DNA from: Emydura subglobosa
Taxonomy: Eukaryota; Chordata; Testudines; Chelidae
Assembly: GCA_007922225.1 (NCBI GenBank)
Contig: ML679954.1
Span: 26,082,240 to 26,146,239 of the forward strand
Length of the DNA: 64,000 nt
Direction of reading: 5' to 3'
Shown here piece after piece: positions 1 to 11,815 of this stretch. The notes below the pieces were generated by a model. The model worked only from the letters and a program-made list of their open reading frames with translations, was not told where the DNA came from and ran no database searches. The first letter of the stretch is position 1. Each line of letters starts with the position of its first letter. A program made the position numbers and the translations under genes.

Positions 1-269
1 ACACTCGTTGATAACAATATTTTCTACTGCAGTTTCATGCAATTTTAAAATCATCATAACTGGCAAATCAAAACCATCTTTTTTCAAAGTGAGAAAACGC
101 AATAGTCATCAGCGAGGATTATTTTCAAAGTAGGTTCTATTTTCAGCCTCTTTTGCATTTAGCCCTGTCTAAAACAACATTGCGATTAGAATTATTTAAA
201 ATGGGGAAAGTACATTTTTTGCATTTTCACTGAACTGAAGCCTCGCTCAAGAGATTTTGCTCAGACTTA

Positions 270-549
270 GGTTTTGTCTACACAAACACATAATTCACAG
301 CAAGCTGGGGTGTAAATCTACCCTGAATTAGCCTGCCAAACACTGTGTCCATGTAGACCCTGATGCAGAAAAATTTCCTAGTGCTCTTTAATCTACTCCT
401 GTTTCAAACCACGATAGACCAAAGTGCATTATGGAACTTTTTAGCTCTTGGCAGTTAGGTCCACACAGTCACTTAGTGAGTGGCAGGCTAGCGCAGGGTA
501 GATTTACACTCCTGGTTGTTGTGATATAAGTGTTTGTATAAATAAATCC
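270..549 (+). mobile_element. MITE with GTCTACAC-type inverted termini and TTA target duplication
   Basis: The 280-bp element has imperfect terminal inverted repeats of about 30 bp: GGTTTTGTCTACACAAACAC on the left against a similar reverse complement ending at 549. It is flanked by TTA at 267-269 and 550-552. A 3-bp TWA duplication is typical of PIF/Harbinger-type insertion. No transposase is present. Confidence 0.65.
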
Positions 550-704
550 TTAGAAAAGAAAGATAATCTTTGGGCATATATAAAGCATTGAAAATTTCCA
601 TCCAACAGGTGACTGAGTAAATTATAAGCATTTAAAAACAAGGGGTTTAAATAGGAACTGTTTTGCAACCTTAGAGTGTTCCAGTTGACTGGTACATAGA
701 CACA

Positions 705-790
705 TAGGAATCATAGAAATGCAGGACTGGAAGGGACCTCAATGGGTTATCATATGCACAGAGGCATGACTAAATAAGTCCTATGGACTC
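705..790 (-). mobile_element. CR1 LINE 3'-end fragment
   Basis: The sequence reads as the reverse complement of a CR1 tail, with ATCATAGAAATGCAGGACTGG and then AAGGGACCTC, which is characteristic of the extreme 3' end of amniote CR1 elements. It is severely 5'-truncated. Confidence 0.7.
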
Positions 791-1145
791 GGTCTCCAAA
801 AATTGAATTCCTAATATACCATGGTTCTCCCATTCAGGCTAGAAGTGCTCCCAGAACAGAGACTATCTCCCTTGGAAGTGGCTGATAATATTCAGCTTTG
901 GTGTAAATATACTGAAATCAATGAAGTTCAGTGCACTTAGACCAAGACTGAGATTGGCTCATGGTTCTTGAGCCTGTATGACTTCAGTATGATTCCTGCA
1001 GCTATTCCCTGTAGATGCCAGTGTGAAAATCCATTCTGACAGAATTAGAAAAAACATAATTACCCATCCAATATGCTCTCCAAGGGCAAAACTTTGGATT
1101 CAGTATGGGCAGCAGTGGATAAACCTTGATGACTACATAGACTAT

Positions 1146-1366
1146 AACATTGCCAACCTCTTGTTTTTATCACAAGTGTCATGATATTTCATTTAGCCTT
1201 ATGATTGTGGAGAGAACCTTGAAAATATAACCCCTAAAGGTTCCAGAACTAAAAGACCCATAAAAAGAAAACAATTAAAACAAAAACCTTCATGATTTTT
1301 AGTCAATCACATGACTTTTTGAGTTCCACTCATGATTTTGAAATGCTTGGGGCTGGCAATACTGAA
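1146..1366 (-). mobile_element. Non-autonomous DNA-transposon-like repeat (TTGCCAAC / GCCAGC termini)
   Basis: This is an inverted relative of the repeat at 13308-13600. Shared landmarks are a GCCAGCCCCAA-type end, the internal AAAATCATGAG motif and a GTTGGCAA-type opposite end. There is no coding content. The class is inferred from the inverted-repeat-like ends. Confidence 0.4.
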
Positions 1367-1664
1367 ATTAGGTGCACACCAAGATAGATGATTCTGAGGA
1401 GGAATTTCTCAGAGAGGTGGAAGGGACTATTGGCAGGAGAGAAGCAGCTGCTCAAGCATGGATAAAGAATGTAGGTGAGCTTCCTACCATTTTATGAACA
1501 TGGTTGTACTCAGCAAGGTTCTCCCAGTGTATATATAGGGCCCATGGATTACTTTCAAGGAAATTTATCATTCATTGAGTTGCACATTCAAGAAGGCAGG
1601 ATACCTGAGCAGAAGTAGTGACACAGATGTTAACTAGAGTGCTGTACTTTTTAAAAATTCATAG

Positions 1665-1730
1665 GGTGAAATCCTGGCTCCACTGATCTCCATGGGTTTT
1701 GGGCACTGACTTCAATGGGGGCAGGATTTC
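1665..1730. repeat. Short palindromic repeat (GTGAAATCCTGG ... CAGGATTTC)
   Basis: The left arm GGTGAAATCCTGGCTCCACTGA faces a right arm with ACTTCAATGGGGGCAGGATTT. The two arms can fold on each other. The same foldback type recurs at 12741-12806, 16586-16653 and 16803-16874. Confidence 0.5.
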
Positions 1731-3295
1731 TCTTTTTCTCTGCATTTCTATGTATGCAAGGTTGCATTTCAGAATTTTCACAATTTCAGATTGTCTGATA
1801 TAACACAAAGGAATGAATTCATCCCTGGTTAAACTTAATGAAATTCAGAACAGGGATGAATTTGTCAGTTGGCTTGCCTGTCTCTGCTTACTAGAAGTAG
1901 CTATAGCATTGTGATATCTAAGTGCGCAATTAAATGAGCAAATGAATAGCCCAATAAAGCAGTGTAGACAGAGCTCTAAGTGTACATAAAAATAAAATCT
2001 CTATATTTCATTTTATCTTTACATTGTAATTGCAGCAGGGTTATTATTCTAGTAAAGATCAGACATTTTATTTAATTTACTATATAAAAATGGTTGAATT
2101 GCTCATATCCTGGTGTTTAAATGCTGTACTGGAAGGTTCTGTTCTGTTAAAGATTTGTTCTTCCTTTGGATAAACCATTTCTTTCCTTCTTGCCCATCCC
2201 ATAACTAACAAGTTGGAGATTCCAGTGCAGTTTTGGAAAGAGTAATAAATAACCCCAGTGTCACGATCAATATTCTCTCACTGAAGTAACCTGGCTCTTA
2301 TATCCAAAGCTACATGTGAGCTACTGCTGAGTGTAAACTGGCCATCTCCATTTGCCAAAAAATAAAAATAAAAAAAATCCTGCACTAATGATATCTCTCA
2401 GTAACTGGACTACAAAAGGTCCTGTAGAAACACTATTCCATTCCACTAATTCAACAGCATAATATATAGTACAGTGATTCATACAGGGTGATGCTCACAA
2501 AGAGGCAGAAGATCCAGCAAATGTTCATGCCCACAGCAAGGAGAGCATGGGTATAACAGCAGCACAGGGAACTCCACAGTCTCTCCTATGTGCTACAGAT
2601 GGAATTATCTCTATGATAGTTTTAATTTGGCCAGTGTTTAGGAGCTATTTGATTGGCCAATGGGTGTCAATGGGATCTCAGTTTATGCAAATTGAGTGGT
2701 CAAAAGCCACTGTGGAGGAGGCTGGGAGATGCACTGAATGAGCAGCCATAGAGAGCCAGCTTCTCATTCCATCCCTGCAACATGTGCCTACAGGTTGTAA
2801 AGGATGCATTCCATACCTGCCATCCTTCTTTGTTCTCTGCACAGAGCCCCATTGCTTAGGAAGGGTCTCAGCCATAACTGACTAGTGCAACTAGGAGTCA
2901 TTTTTAGACAGTGTTAAGTTTTTTTCACACTATGTAGAAACTTCCTGCTGTTCCTAGCCTACACGCAAATGTACTGTGCTCCATTTTGTTGACTTTACAC
3001 ACTCAGGCAACTACAGTGAGTGTTCATTGGAACTGCAGATTGCTTGACAGTAACTGCGAGCAGAATTTGGCTCTGTAACCACAGAAACATTTGACAAAAA
3101 TATCAGCACATGTGAAACAGGTATTTAAAAGTGTCAGTGAAAAGGACACAATAAAATGAATTTGCATTTAAAAGTGTCTTCCATGATAGCCTTGGTCTGA
3201 CTATGCATTTCCCTTTGGCATCTCAATATAAACGGTTAGGAAGGAAACTTTCTTATTGTCTATCAGCCTTTTAAGATACTTTAACATTTCATTTG

Positions 3296-3304
3296 CGCGC
3301 GCGC

Positions 3305-3337
<33 letters not shown>

Positions 3338-3346
3338 AAAAAAATT
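3296..3346. repeat. Compound microsatellite (GC)n(GT)n(GA)n(A)n
   Basis: Runs of GC, GT and GA dinucleotides are directly adjacent, then a poly-A run. Confidence 0.9.
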
Positions 3347-3637
3347 CCATTTTTAAGAAGAAAACATTCACCATATGGAAATTATTTCTTAACTGTACTA
3401 TTTTGGGTTAATGGGCAAAATTTGCAAAATTGCCCAAGTGACTTAGGAACCTAGGCCCTACTAAAAGTCAATAAGAGATTAAAAAAACAACAACACACTT
3501 TTAGTTGTAAAGTTTGGGGCCCCATTAACATTTGTTATAGAAGGATAAAAATTGTATGTTAAAACTGAAAAGTCAGATCCTCAGCTCATGTAATTCACTG
3601 AGGTCAATGGAGCATATTGATTTATACCAACTGAATA

Positions 3638-3756
3638 GGGTACCAGATGTCCTCATTTTATAGAGACAGTCCTGATATTTGGGGCTTTTTCTTATATAGG
3701 CACCTATTAACTCCCACCCCCGGTCCTGATTTTTCACACTTGCTGTCTGGTCACCC
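3638..3756. mobile_element. 119-bp MITE with GGGTGACCAGA-type ends and TA flanks
   Basis: The left end GGGTACCAGATGTCC faces the right end GCTGTCTGGTCACCC as inverted termini. TA dinucleotides lie at 3636-3637 and 3757-3758, as expected of a Tc1/mariner-like insertion. It lies about 70 bp from PLPPR4 exon 2, on the intron 2 side. Confidence 0.6.
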
Positions 3757-3822
3757 TACAACTGAAGATCTGCTCCAAAATCTTTTTTTTAGGGGAAGCG
3801 GGTGAATATTCCCATAACTCAC

Positions 3823-4008
3823 CGTGATTGCAGGTCCAGCAAAAGTCAAACTAAGCAACATCAGGAAAGGAACAGCCTCTTGTGTAGGTTCAATATATGG
3901 CATACTCAGACTTCTGTCATAGCAGCTGAATCCAGAGTGAACTGGCTTGAAGACATCAGTAAGTTCAAGAAAATAGAGACTAACAACAGAAGATGCCAGT
4001 ATGGGCAA
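3823..4008 (-). CDS. PLPPR4: PLPPR4 coding exon 2
   Basis: The 186-bp exon encodes 62 residues, from LPILASS to FAGPAIT. They finish transmembrane segment 1 and cover the first extracellular loop, with LELTDVFKPVHSGF, a conserved Cys-Tyr and SMPYIEPTQE, then most of transmembrane segment 2 (AVPFLMLLSLTFAGPAIT). It joins exon 1 exactly, giving FVE-LPIL as in the mammalian protein. The acceptor is a pyrimidine-rich tract ending CAG immediately above 4008, and the donor GTGAGT is at 3817-3822. Length is a multiple of three and both ends are phase 0. The loop and SMPYIEPTQEA match PLPPR4 better than PLPPR3. The exons that carry the degenerate phosphatase motifs and the long cytosolic tail are not in this window, so the gene is partial here. 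Confidence 0.95.
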
Positions 4009-5504
4009 CTGGGATGGAAGGAAATACAATATATTACTATTTCTTTGTAATAAACCAAAAAACTCCAAACCACTCTGTAACATTTATTTTGCAAAAGCAA
4101 CAAAATCTGTTAGTGGAACACTAGAAAGTTTAAAAGGCTTCATTTCCATAAAATGTGATGTTTCTGATGTTGTAGAAGTTCCAATCAGCAGGCTAGAAAG
4201 TGAACTATTTTAACTAGCCAAGTATTGCATAATTTATCTCAAATACAACTGTATATAAGTAAATTCATGACTGGCATTGAAATGCTTCTTGAATGAAAGA
4301 ATAATTAAATCAGAACAAGTGATGGGTGAATCTCTAGAGTTTCAGAGCTACAATTCATAGAATTATAGACATTAGAGATCATAAAGTTCTATTTAGTCCT
4401 CTAGTCTCAAATTTTAAACGGTATTTAGGCACCTAAGTCCACTGAAATCAATAGGAGTTAGGCATCTAAATATCTTTAAAAATATGGGACCAAGTCCTTT
4501 TCTCTACTAATACAGGATTGTTTTCTGTAGTACATTCCCTAGTACGTATAGTATAGTTGGTCCCATATCATTGAAAGTTCCACAAGCAATGGAGTTTCCT
4601 CAGCTTTATTCCTCACTATCTTTCCTGATATACCATCTATCTTATCCCATGGTTTTTAACATCTCATTGCTCCTAGTTATATCTGTTTTAACACTTCTAA
4701 CTAATTCAGTTCCCTATGCTGCTATGATAATGGCTGAATATTAACACATAAGCCCTTAGTCAATTGAGCTGAACAAACTATTTGTTGCAATCTTATTTCT
4801 CAAACAATTTAGCCTTTTCATCTGTGAAACATTCATGAACAGACTTTGATTCTTCCAAATGTAGGCTCCAATCCTGCAATGTAGTGAATTCAGGCTGACC
4901 TCTCCACATGTGTGCAGCCCCAAGGACCACTACATACAGGTGCAGTGGTCAACTTGTTGCAGGATTGGGGCCTCATTTCTTATTTAAAATTGTTTGACAA
5001 AAAGCTTACAAAATATATGCCAACATATGGGTTGTTAATGAAGTTTGACTATTTTCTATTTATAGCAAATGATTGTTTAGTTGTTTCCTGTTTCTGTTTC
5101 CTGCCTGAATGACTTATTTATCAAAAGTTTCAAATGCTCTTGCTCTTTCACATATGTTCTATAAGTTGTTCAATCAGACTGGACTTAAAATTGTCTCAGA
5201 AGTACACCAACAGCCACCTTTGTCTTACTCAGTTCTTTGCTGTTTATCATTGCCTTTTATTTATGGTCCTTGAACCAGTTTTCAATTCACATGACAGTGT
5301 CTATAACCCCAGCCAATTTGAGTTCAATTTCTAAGGAAGATTTAATGAGAAATTGTATCCAGTGCTTTCCTTTTATATATATATAGTGAATTGCCTTCAC
5401 CTATTCATTATGGGTGAAGGCTTTTTTCTATCAAAAAAGCAATTAACTTTGCCTGGCAGGATTTACTCCTGTAGAAAACACTGATGGTTATGGCTCATGG
5501 TTCC

Positions 5505-5770
5505 TTTATCATCTAGATGTTTAGTTATTTTATCCTTTGCAGATTACTTCCATTAATTCATTAGGGAGAAAAGTTAGATTTACGGTGGAAACCTCACCCA
5601 GGCTCTCCATGAGCTTCTGAAAGCACTGATCTATCAGAGGGTCCTCTTTGGCAGAAAGTCTACGGGGGAAACTGGCAAGCTGGAGAAAGCACCTTTCTTC
5701 TAGGGTGCAAGCAAGGGCCAGTACAGTCTGCAAAGTGACTGGTGCGGGAGGCAGCTTGGCTACGGGGCAG
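5505..5770 (-). other. Coding-like block of unknown identity
   Basis: The minus strand is open for about 80 codons with a protein-like composition (for example LEERCFLQLASFPRRLS followed by DQCFQKLMESLGEV). It is GC-richer than its surroundings, lies in the same orientation as PLPPR4 and sits in its intron 1. A possible CAG acceptor and a G/GTGAGG donor can be seen. There is no ATG at the start, the peptide is not part of PLPPR4 as I know it, and I do not recognise the sequence. It could be a processed-gene fragment, an old repeat, or chance. Confidence 0.2.
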
Positions 5771-7476
5771 CAGCATATGATGATTCACTGCATCCCCTTG
5801 TCAGTTCCCATTAGCAAGGTCCTTACTTAGTGCCCCATAGAACTTAAATCTGCACTTACCCATCATCACCCACTGAGGATGGCCACAGGGGAAACACACT
5901 GCCTGTCCTCCCTTAGGCTGAAACACCTTGGGATGCAATGAACCTGGCCGACATAGGGAGGTGCTATTTGCAGCTTCCTGCTTCAGTGAAAGTAAATATG
6001 GCCACTGGGATGGTAACTGCTAGCATTACTCTGCCTTCTTATTTTGATTAAAAATGACTGTTACATTTGCTTTTCTCCACTTCTTAATATAGCAAAATAT
6101 ACAAATTTGCATGGTCTACATAGACTTGCATAAACCTACAGCACTGTACAATGAATGATATTTCATAGCACCAAAAGATGAATTATTCTATTTCCCTTGA
6201 AGAAAATATTCTTCTACGCTAACACATCACACTGTGAGAAAGTGTTCCCTCATACCTTAATATACCACTGGATTATACTGCACATTTCATAAAATCAAGA
6301 TTATACATTCTGCTTATTTCCATTCTAGGGTAAAACAAAGTTAAGACTAGCTGTATGACATATGTCAGGTGACAAGATAATGAATGATAATATTTCCAAA
6401 TGGCAGTAGGAAACTGACTGGATGCATTAAATGGCCATTTACAGACTTTAAAATGTTTGCTTTTATTAAGTGCAGGCTTTTTGTAAAGAAAATGTCATTT
6501 TAGGTGTGGGGCGAAAAAGGCTATTAGCTGGACACCACGGAAACAGGCTTTATAATGGGACTTGGTTTTGAAAATAACAGCTTTGCTTTGAAGCACTACA
6601 GCACAAAGAGCTGCAGAGCTTCGCTTATATCTTCAAAAGTATTGCTATGAAAAGTGTGTTAAAGATAGTCTAAGGAATAACTTTGCATGCCTTGTTCTCA
6701 GCGTGCAGGCTGATTGTGTTGTAATTTCATTTTTTAGACTGATTGTGATTGCATAAGAAAGGAATATGAATTGACCTCCTGAACAAAGCAAAGAGCTGAC
6801 GTTCCCAAGAGTCTCTTGACAATAACTCATGAAATCTATCAGATTTACTTACATAAAGAGTAAATGCATCCAATTTGAATTTTGTGATTTCTGCCATTAT
6901 TGGAGGAAACAAAGTTCTTTAGTTAGATGAATTGTTTAATTCTCAACTCACGCAGGGCACTCCAGAGAGCTCCCTTTGACGTCAGTGGCAGTTCTGCATG
7001 TATAGTGACTCAGTAACGGGCTAGACTGCATGGATGTGCAAGGAATAAGGAGCTTTCCCCCTGTTTTCTTCCCTAGCAAATGGAGGGGACAATCACCGTC
7101 CCTGTGCTCAGGGGGTCATTGAGACTGTTTCTGGGTTCACAAATAACTCCAAAGGGGGTGGGAGGATGCAGACTTAAGGAGATATATCTCCTTATCCTCC
7201 CCTGATGCACTGACCCAGAGTTGTTCAGGTATTCTGAAGGAAGGTTGGGAGAGGTCCATTCAATGGAATGGTACATACGTGCTGTCCCTGCACACTGGAA
7301 AAGTCAGGGAGGGATAGTGGCACAATCCTGTGCTAGCTACACCTGGGGTAGTGCAGTTCTACATCCCTCTATTGTGGCTAAATACCACCACCTGGGCCTA
7401 TTCACAGTGTGATTTCACTGACACTACATATCATAGTCTAGGCAATTGTAAAACCTGACTTCAAAATCAACATTAT

Positions 7477-7735
7477 TATTTGCATTACAGTAGTACCTTG
7501 GTGCCTCAAGCAAGATTAGGGCCCCATTGTGCTAGATTCTGTACAAACCACATAATTAGAGACAGTCCTTGCCCCCAAGAGCTAAATAGAGGAGGCCGAC
7601 AAAGGAATAATTATCATCATTTTTACAGAGGGGAGATGAGGCACAAAGAGATTATGTGGTTCACTCAAGGTCACACTGGAGTGAAACCCAGATTTCTTGA
7701 GTTTTAGGACAGTACCTTAACCACAAGTCCTTATT
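7477..7735 (-). repeat. MIR-like (CORE-SINE-type) repeat
   Basis: Landmarks in order are a TATTATTTGCATTACAGTAG head, GGGCCCCATTGTGCTAG, GATGAGGCACAAAGAGATTA, and then CAAGGTCACACTGG, the region that resembles the MIR core read in reverse. It is well diverged. Confidence 0.5.
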
Positions 7736-8687
7736 TCCTTTCTGACCATTTCCCAGCTATATAATTGCATTTATATAATGAGACTGAGCTATTATTAAAT
7801 ATGTAGTATTTTATATAGTGATGTAGTACAATGAGTTAATTTGGATACATATCATTTTCAAAGGAATCTTCATATGCTAACTGCAGTTTTATTATTGCTA
7901 ATTACAAAATCCAGGAAACATGCACATTTAATGAAGATGCTTAGAAACCACAATAAAGGATCGGGACCCTATTGTGCTATGCACTTCTAGGATTACCATT
8001 TTCTTTCTGAACGTAACCACCCCCTACCCAACAGAAAAGAATAACTCCTAACAACCCGTACAATAATTCCTCAGTAATTCTTGTTAATAGTTTTATATAC
8101 AATTTGCAATATGTCAGGTCCCATAGGACATCTTGTTCTTATATCTTTTTTCACAAGGTAAATATAAAATGCATTTTCAAAAAGGCTAAGAAAAAATAAG
8201 TGTTTTTCAATATTCTACAAAATTATAAGTGCCTGTTTAAAAAATATGAATATTTATTGAGTATTCTGCTTAGGGCAGCCTTAGTGTTGTAATTACTGGC
8301 ATTAGCTTCCGACACTCTGAACATGTCAGGCATAATTAGATGGCAAATATGTACATTGTTTTAATTACAAAATAGAAATTACTTTTCTTATTTCTAACTG
8401 GAATTAAAAAAAGTAAACCCACAAACTTGGGCTAATGAGTCTTTATGTTCTAACATGCTCAGTTGATTGAGAGATTTCTGACTTTTAACCTTTGCTCTGG
8501 ATTATAATTTATCCCTGGAAATATAAAATCTGATCCAAGCCTAGTGAAATCAATGGAAAGATTCCCATTGGCTTCAAAGGACTTTGTATCAGGACCATAA
8601 TCAGCACTAGTAGGAGAAGAGCTGGTTACAAAACTTCAAATGTTGTCCATTTCTTGTCAAATTTTCATGAACAAAAATCTTTTAATC

Positions 8688-8785
8688 AGGGGTGGTCTAG
8701 GTTTACTTGGTCCTGTCTCAGTGCAGGGGGCTGGATTTCATGACCTCTCAAGGTCCCTTCTAGTCCTACATTTCTATGACTCTTA
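8688..8785 (+). mobile_element. CR1 LINE 3'-end fragment
   Basis: GGTGGTCTAGGTTTACTTGG is followed by a GGGGGCTGGATTTCATGACC box, AGGTCCCTTCTAGTCCTACA and TTTCTATGACTCT, the standard CR1 3' terminus. Confidence 0.85.
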
Positions 8786-9334
8786 AACCAAAATATTTAC
8801 AAGTGAAAAGGCACACAGGACTGAATGATCCTACAAGTGAACATGAGTTACATTCTGCCTCCTCGGATATTATCATTGCCACTACCACTAGTAGCAGCAG
8901 TATTGTTGTAGTGTCACTGGTGCTATGGAGCTGAGTGATGGTGACAAACCCCTGTTACTAAAGAGGAGGAAGCATGGAGGAGGTCATGATCAATGCTGGA
9001 ATGATCCGGGATCTATGTCTTGATGCCGCCAGCCACTGACCTCTCCTCCTAGACTGTAGCACTGAACACAGTAATAATGCTGGACCTTGGGCTTTACCCT
9101 TCCACAGGTTCTCTGCAGAGTGCCTACATTCATGCATCCATCCTGTGCAGCCCTCAGAAGAAAACAAGGTTTTCCTCCTCCTTGGAGAATTTTCCAAATC
9201 AAAGCTCCAATGAACATTTTCTCTGCAAGTGATGTTTGCTCATGATTCACTTGGCACTGGTAACGCTTCAGCTGGAGTAGTATGTCCATTTCTGGGAACC
9301 ACCACTCTCTAGGAGTTGCTATCTTTCTAATTTC

Positions 9335-9715
9335 TGAAAACCAGACCCACCTGCTCTGTCTCTTCCCCCCGGAGGCTCTGCCCCTGCTCTGTCTCTTCCC
9401 TTGAGGCCCTGCCCTCTGTTCACTCTTCTCCCTCCCACCCCCATTGCTCCAGCCTCTCCACCTCCCCCTTGCCTCCACAGCTGGGTTCCCTCTGCTCCAG
9501 GGCTAGGGTGGGAACTGCAGCCCCTGATGTGGAGCCGGTTGCCTGCCTGCCCCCAAGATGCAAGCTGCCCTAACTGAGCAGAGACTGACATGAATTGATG
9601 ACACGACACCTCCTCCCCACCCTCCACGGTAACCAGACTTTTGGTGTACAGTCAGTCCCTTTTTCGACCAGACTTTCCAGCTGAAAACCAGATACCTGGC
9701 AAGCCTACGAAGTAG
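9335..9715 (-). repeat. GC-rich interspersed repeat with short internal tandem
   Basis: The block holds two copies of a roughly 32-bp unit (CTGCTCTGTCTCTTCCC plus GAGGC-CTGCC, 9349-9412), then a pyrimidine-rich stretch. It ends in a segment whose reverse complement contains TTGCCAGGTATCTGGTTTTC and TCTGGTCGAAAAAGG. The style is that of a dispersed repeat, not a gene. The open frames here have low-complexity Gly/Arg-rich products. The family is not assigned. Confidence 0.4.
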
Positions 9716-10530
9716 CAAGCAAATATTGAGCGTTTCTTAAAATGACACAGTCAGTTAGTTTATGTCCAAAATGTATGTTTTCTTAATCAAAAGAAAGGAC
9801 ACAAATAATAAACACATTCCCAGTGGGAAAAACCTATTACTCTGCCAAAGAAAATGCAATCTGATACCCCCAGTATGGCAGTATTTTGCTGATGCTCATG
9901 GAACACACCAATAATAAATTCTTTTAGTAAAAAACTAGACACCTTGATGGTCAACTCTGGTTCACATCTTTCCCACAACTCATCTGGCAAAGACTTCATA
10001 CTGATCCTCACCTGCATGAAATATTAAACCCTGTGGGCTACTGGTGTAAAGGAGTGCAGCTCCATTGACTCCAGTGGAATAGCTCCACTGACACCAGTAG
10101 AACATGTGATCCTTATGTATCAATAATACTTTGCATGATACATCTGTGCAATCTTTGTGCTTCGTCATAACACATTGTACGCTATATCCACTATTTGTGA
10201 ACTATGACTTTCTCTTCATGATTTAAAGTATTATCTTATTTATTTATATAATTATTGTTGTACTGGAGCGTGTGTGTGGCTGCCAGCAGGCATGTCTTTG
10301 ATCTATGAGCTATGTAGCTGATGGGTGTGTTAGCCACCTTCTATCGAGGCTAAATGAGGGAGCAGTTAGCCTCTGTTTAGTGATAACTGAAAGAACAGAA
10401 GACACCATCAAAGGCATGGACCAGCATAACAATGCCTGAGTAAAAGCTGAGCCATGTGGCCAAAGGGGTTTGCCTGGGGACTGATTGAAAATGCAGAGGC
10501 TGGGATATTGATTTGATTGCAGCTGTCTCA

Positions 10531-10648
10531 GGCCAGATCTGCACTATAAATTTATATCAGTATAACTAAATTGCTCAGGTGTGTGAAAAATCCCCCTCTG
10601 GTGTAGATAATGCTATGTTGGTGGGAGGGCTTCTCCTATCGAGTTGGC
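10531..10648 (+). mobile_element. MITE, left half (interrupted by the LTR at 10649-11709)
   Basis: The left terminus GGCCAGATCTGCACTATAAA is the inverted counterpart of the right terminus at 11800-11815. The element stops at 10648, where the LTR starts, and resumes at 11710. Confidence 0.65.
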
Positions 10649-11709
10649 TGTGACACTGGCTCGATTAGGGGGACCATTTATAATATTATTTAACATCAAT
10701 AGTTCATAATTACAATAATTCATACGAGATATGCCATGTTAGGTACCATTAGAAAGGTTATAATTCACTAAGTATGGTGATATTGTTTATGTATATGTGT
10801 TATATTTGTATTAAAAGTTATGAATATGTTTGATGTATCTGTATTTTAACTTGTGCTGTGTTTCTGGGCGACACCCCAGACAGGATGGCTGCAGCACTAG
10901 GCTGCTTAATTGCCCATTAGGGAAACTCACAGGTACAATGGGCCCAGAGGGAGAAGCCAGGGATATACCTGATGAGTCACCAGGACTTACTTATGTGACC
11001 CTGGACTCCATCTTATTTCTGTAAATTTCCACAAGCAGCATGGTAAAGGGCAAGGGACATAAAAGGCAGCTGCACCACATTCATTTTGTTTTTAGTCTTC
11101 AGTCTTCATCTACCTCTGGATCAACTCACCTACAACTGAAGCTATAAAATAAAGGACTAAAACCCATCCAGGTACTGGTTGTACACCAAAGGGACTACAA
11201 GCCTGCAAACTCCACAATTTTACTGGAAATCTGATATATATGGACTTTTAAATCATTTGTATGTATCTGATTGCTTTAATTATTTAATATTTCTCTTAGA
11301 GTTTTTCTTTCCTTTTATAATAAACCTTTAGTTTTAATTACTAAGGAATTGGCTGGCAGCGTGGTATTTTGGGTAAGATCCAAATTTATATTGATCTGGT
11401 ACTGTGGCTGACCCTTTGGGGTCAGGAGAACCTTTTTGGTAAAGAGCATAGAGTTTTAAATAACTGATCTCTTTACTGAACCTAGTGGCTTATTGGGAGC
11501 CAGAGACTGAAATGCAGTAAAGAGGGCTGTGTATATTTTGTTTTAGCTTCTTGATAACCAGTGTGGGGAATCAGAAGCACTGTCTGTGGCTGGTTGGGAA
11601 GTCTGACTTCAGTGTCACCCACCAGTGCTGAGAGAATCTGCTCTCCTTTTGCAACCTGCCCTGATCTTGGCATTTTCAGATCGTCTACCCAAGGCATGGA
11701 CGGGTCACA
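10649..11709 (+). mobile_element. Solo LTR of an endogenous-retrovirus-type element
   Basis: The 1,061-bp unit begins TGTGAC and ends GTCACA. It is flanked by TTGGC (10644-10648) and ATGGC (11710-11714), an imperfect 5-bp duplication. A TATA-like ATAAAAGG (11058-11065) and AATAAA signals such as TAATAAACC near 11320 lie in promoter-then-polyadenylation order. There are no internal genes, so it is a recombined solo LTR. A related LTR lies inverted at 30727-31856. Confidence 0.75.
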
Positions 11710-11815
11710 ATGGCTACCACCTCTCGTGGAGGTGAATTAACTATGCTCATGGGAGAAGCTATCTCATCAGCGTAGCTACAGCTGTGCATGCAGCATTTTA
11801 AGTGTAAACCTGCCC
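11710..11815 (+). mobile_element. MITE, right half (continuation of 10531-10648)
   Basis: This part carries GTAGCTACAGCTG and ends AAGTGTAAACCTGCCC, which is inverted relative to the left terminus. Removing the LTR and one copy of its 5-bp duplication gives one continuous element of about 220 bp. Confidence 0.65.

Larger units (their letters stand above)
1..3822 (-). other. PLPPR4: PLPPR4 intron 2, 5' part
   Basis: This is sequence downstream of the exon 2 donor, running off the window start. No exon 3 motif (the family's IMVGEG segment or anything after it) is visible on the minus strand. It contains a MITE at 270-549, a CR1 tail at 705-790, a foldback copy at 1665-1730 and a small TA-flanked MITE at 3638-3756. 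Confidence 0.8.

Noticed and set aside
3802..4050. Plus-strand frame over PLPPR4 exon 2
   Set aside because: It is antisense to a well-supported exon and has no similarity of its own.
5393..5427. Hairpin followed by a T run resembling a bacterial terminator
   Set aside because: GCCTTCACC / GGTGAAGGC plus TTTTTT is real sequence, but such terminators have no role in a vertebrate intron. It may be part of an old MITE.
9319..9627. Gly/Arg-rich minus-strand frames near 9.0-9.7 kb
   Set aside because: They come from a GC-rich tandem-containing repeat. Several overlapping frames are equally open.
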